Source: Bog-473 sp036491435 (lineage in GTDB: Bacteria > Actinomycetota > Acidimicrobiia > Acidimicrobiales > RAAP-2). From it: 30,378 bases of DNA. Numbering within the stretch: the stretch's first letter is position 1; each line of letters begins with the position of its first letter. The notes beneath the pieces are model-generated. The model was given only the letters and a program-made list of their open reading frames with translations. It did not search any database and was not told the origin of the DNA. Shown here one piece after another: positions 29,641 through 30,378 of this stretch. The position numbers and the translations under genes were made by a program. The stretch is from the NCBI GenBank assembly GCA_036491435.1, contig DASXBZ010000021.1, positions 1-30,378 of the forward strand, written 5' to 3'.

Positions 29641-30378
29641 TCAGGGATCTCGCGGCAATCCGAGAACCTTTTCCGCCACGATGTTGCGCTGCACCTCCGC
29701 CGTGCCGCCGCCCACTGTCAGCGCAGGGGCGAACAAGAAGCCCCGCGACCAGGTGTTGTCCCCGAGCGCCGCCCCGTGCGGGCCCCAACCGCCCACCGGG
29801 CCGGTGCTCTGAAGCATGCCGTGCGGACCGGCCAGATCCCGGGCGAGGTCCATGACGTGTTGCCCGTGCGCATCGGCGATGGCCTTGCGCACCGAGGCCT
29901 CGGCCCCGGGCGCCTTGCCGGCGAGGATGGCCGAGACGGTGCGCATGCGTAGCACCCGGAGGATCTGGCTCTCGACGAAGACGTCGACGAGCCGATCGCG
30001 GGAGGGACTGTCCGGCGCGCCGCCGGCGGTCCGGACGGTGGCGACGAGATCGTCCGCCGTGGGGCCCATGCCCCAGAGCGCGCCCTCGCCGCTGAGCGAG
30101 ACCCGCTCGTTGCCGAGGGTCACCTTCGCCAGCTCCCAACCGCCGTGCTCGGCACCGACGAGATGATCGACCGGGATCCGCACATCGGTGAAGAACACCT
30201 CGTTGAAGGCATGCTCGCCGGTCATGTCGATGAGCGGACGTATCTCGATGCCGGGGGCGTCCATCGGGCAGACGAAGTAGCTGATGCCCTGGTGCTTGGC
30301 GGCTGAGGGGTCGGTGCGCGCCAGGAGGATGCCGTACCGCGCGATGTGGGCGTAGCTCGTCCACACCTTCTGGCCGTT
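29641..30378 (-). CDS. Acyl-CoA dehydrogenase, C-terminal part (cut by window edge)
   Basis: The frame is open to the window end and reads NGQKVWTSYAHIARYGILLARTDP there, the middle beta-domain of acyl-CoA dehydrogenases. Conserved follow-on segments include GISYFVCPMDAPGIEIRPLIDMTGEHAFNEVFFTDVRIP, GWELAKVTLGNERVSL, and the C-terminal GGGTAEVQRNIVAEKVLGLPRDP. The visible 246 residues correspond to about the last 60 percent of the enzyme, and the N-terminus lies beyond 30378. It is an FAD-dependent enzyme oxidising an acyl-CoA to the enoyl-CoA. The chain-length specificity cannot be read. Confidence 0.92.
   Translation of the reverse strand, partial: NGQKVWTSYAHIARYGILLARTDPSAAKHQGISYFVCPMDAPGIEIRPLIDMTGEHAFNEVFFTDVRIPVDHLVGAEHGGWELAKVTLGNERVSLSGEGALWGMGPTADDLVATVRTAGGAPDSPSRDRLVDVFVESQILRVLRMRTVSAILAGKAPGAEASVRKAIADAHGQHVMDLARDLAGPHGMLQSTGPVGGWGPHGAALGDNTWSRGFLFAPALTVGGGTAEVQRNIVAEKVLGLPRDP

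Noticed and set aside
1..30378. CRISPR array, toxin-antitoxin pair, restriction or phage-defence module
   Set aside because: No spaced short repeats, cas genes, nuclease or helicase motifs, or toxin/antitoxin pairs were seen.

Overview
This window looks like chromosomal DNA of a high-GC actinobacterium, most plausibly from the class Acidimicrobiia or a near relative. The signs are frequent GTG starts, several genes whose -10 box sits 6-7 nt before the start codon (leaderless transcripts), and a secreted hydrolase with 42-residue repeats of the YWLVASDGGVFSFG type. The assignment to class is inference.

Left part (about 1-24.6 kb). This is a patchwork of one- to four-gene cassettes with accessory character. 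In order: an IS110-family transposase; a divergent TetR regulator and NTF2-fold protein around a palindromic operator; an exported GDSL-type hydrolase with tandem repeats; two frameshifted remnants flanking a tRNA-like fragment with inverted and direct repeats (4.5-6.0 kb); a MarR/ABM-monooxygenase operon with a palindrome; a 55-residue exported peptide gene; a GNAT acetyltransferase; a chorismate-lyase-like gene; a tightly overlapping ArsR/SRPBCC/unknown/ABM operon; an orphan ketol-acid reductoisomerase-like gene; two methyltransferases; an APH(6)-like kinase; DUF5655-like, YdeI-like and UspA proteins; an NfeD-like/flotillin pair; four genes of unknown function; and an SRPBCC plus phytanoyl-CoA dioxygenase-like pair.

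Right part (about 24.6-30.4 kb). This is visibly more GC-rich and looks like core genome. It holds a bioA-bioF-bioD operon with overlapping start and stop codons (minus strand), a divergent archaeal-type riboflavin synthase, an exported glutamic (G1/eqolisin) peptidase, and the 3' part of an acyl-CoA dehydrogenase running off the window edge.

Common theme. Many cassettes pair a small one-component regulator (TetR, MarR, ArsR) with a small ligand-binding or monooxygenase fold (NTF2, ABM, SRPBCC), with operator palindromes visible at each promoter. This suggests chemical sensing or detoxification, but no substrates can be read from the sequence. I found no CRISPR array, phage module or complete defence system. 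The least explained parts are the tRNA-like/repeat region near 5.4 kb, the NfeD/flotillin neighbourhood, the 55-residue peptide and the orphan KARI-like enzyme.
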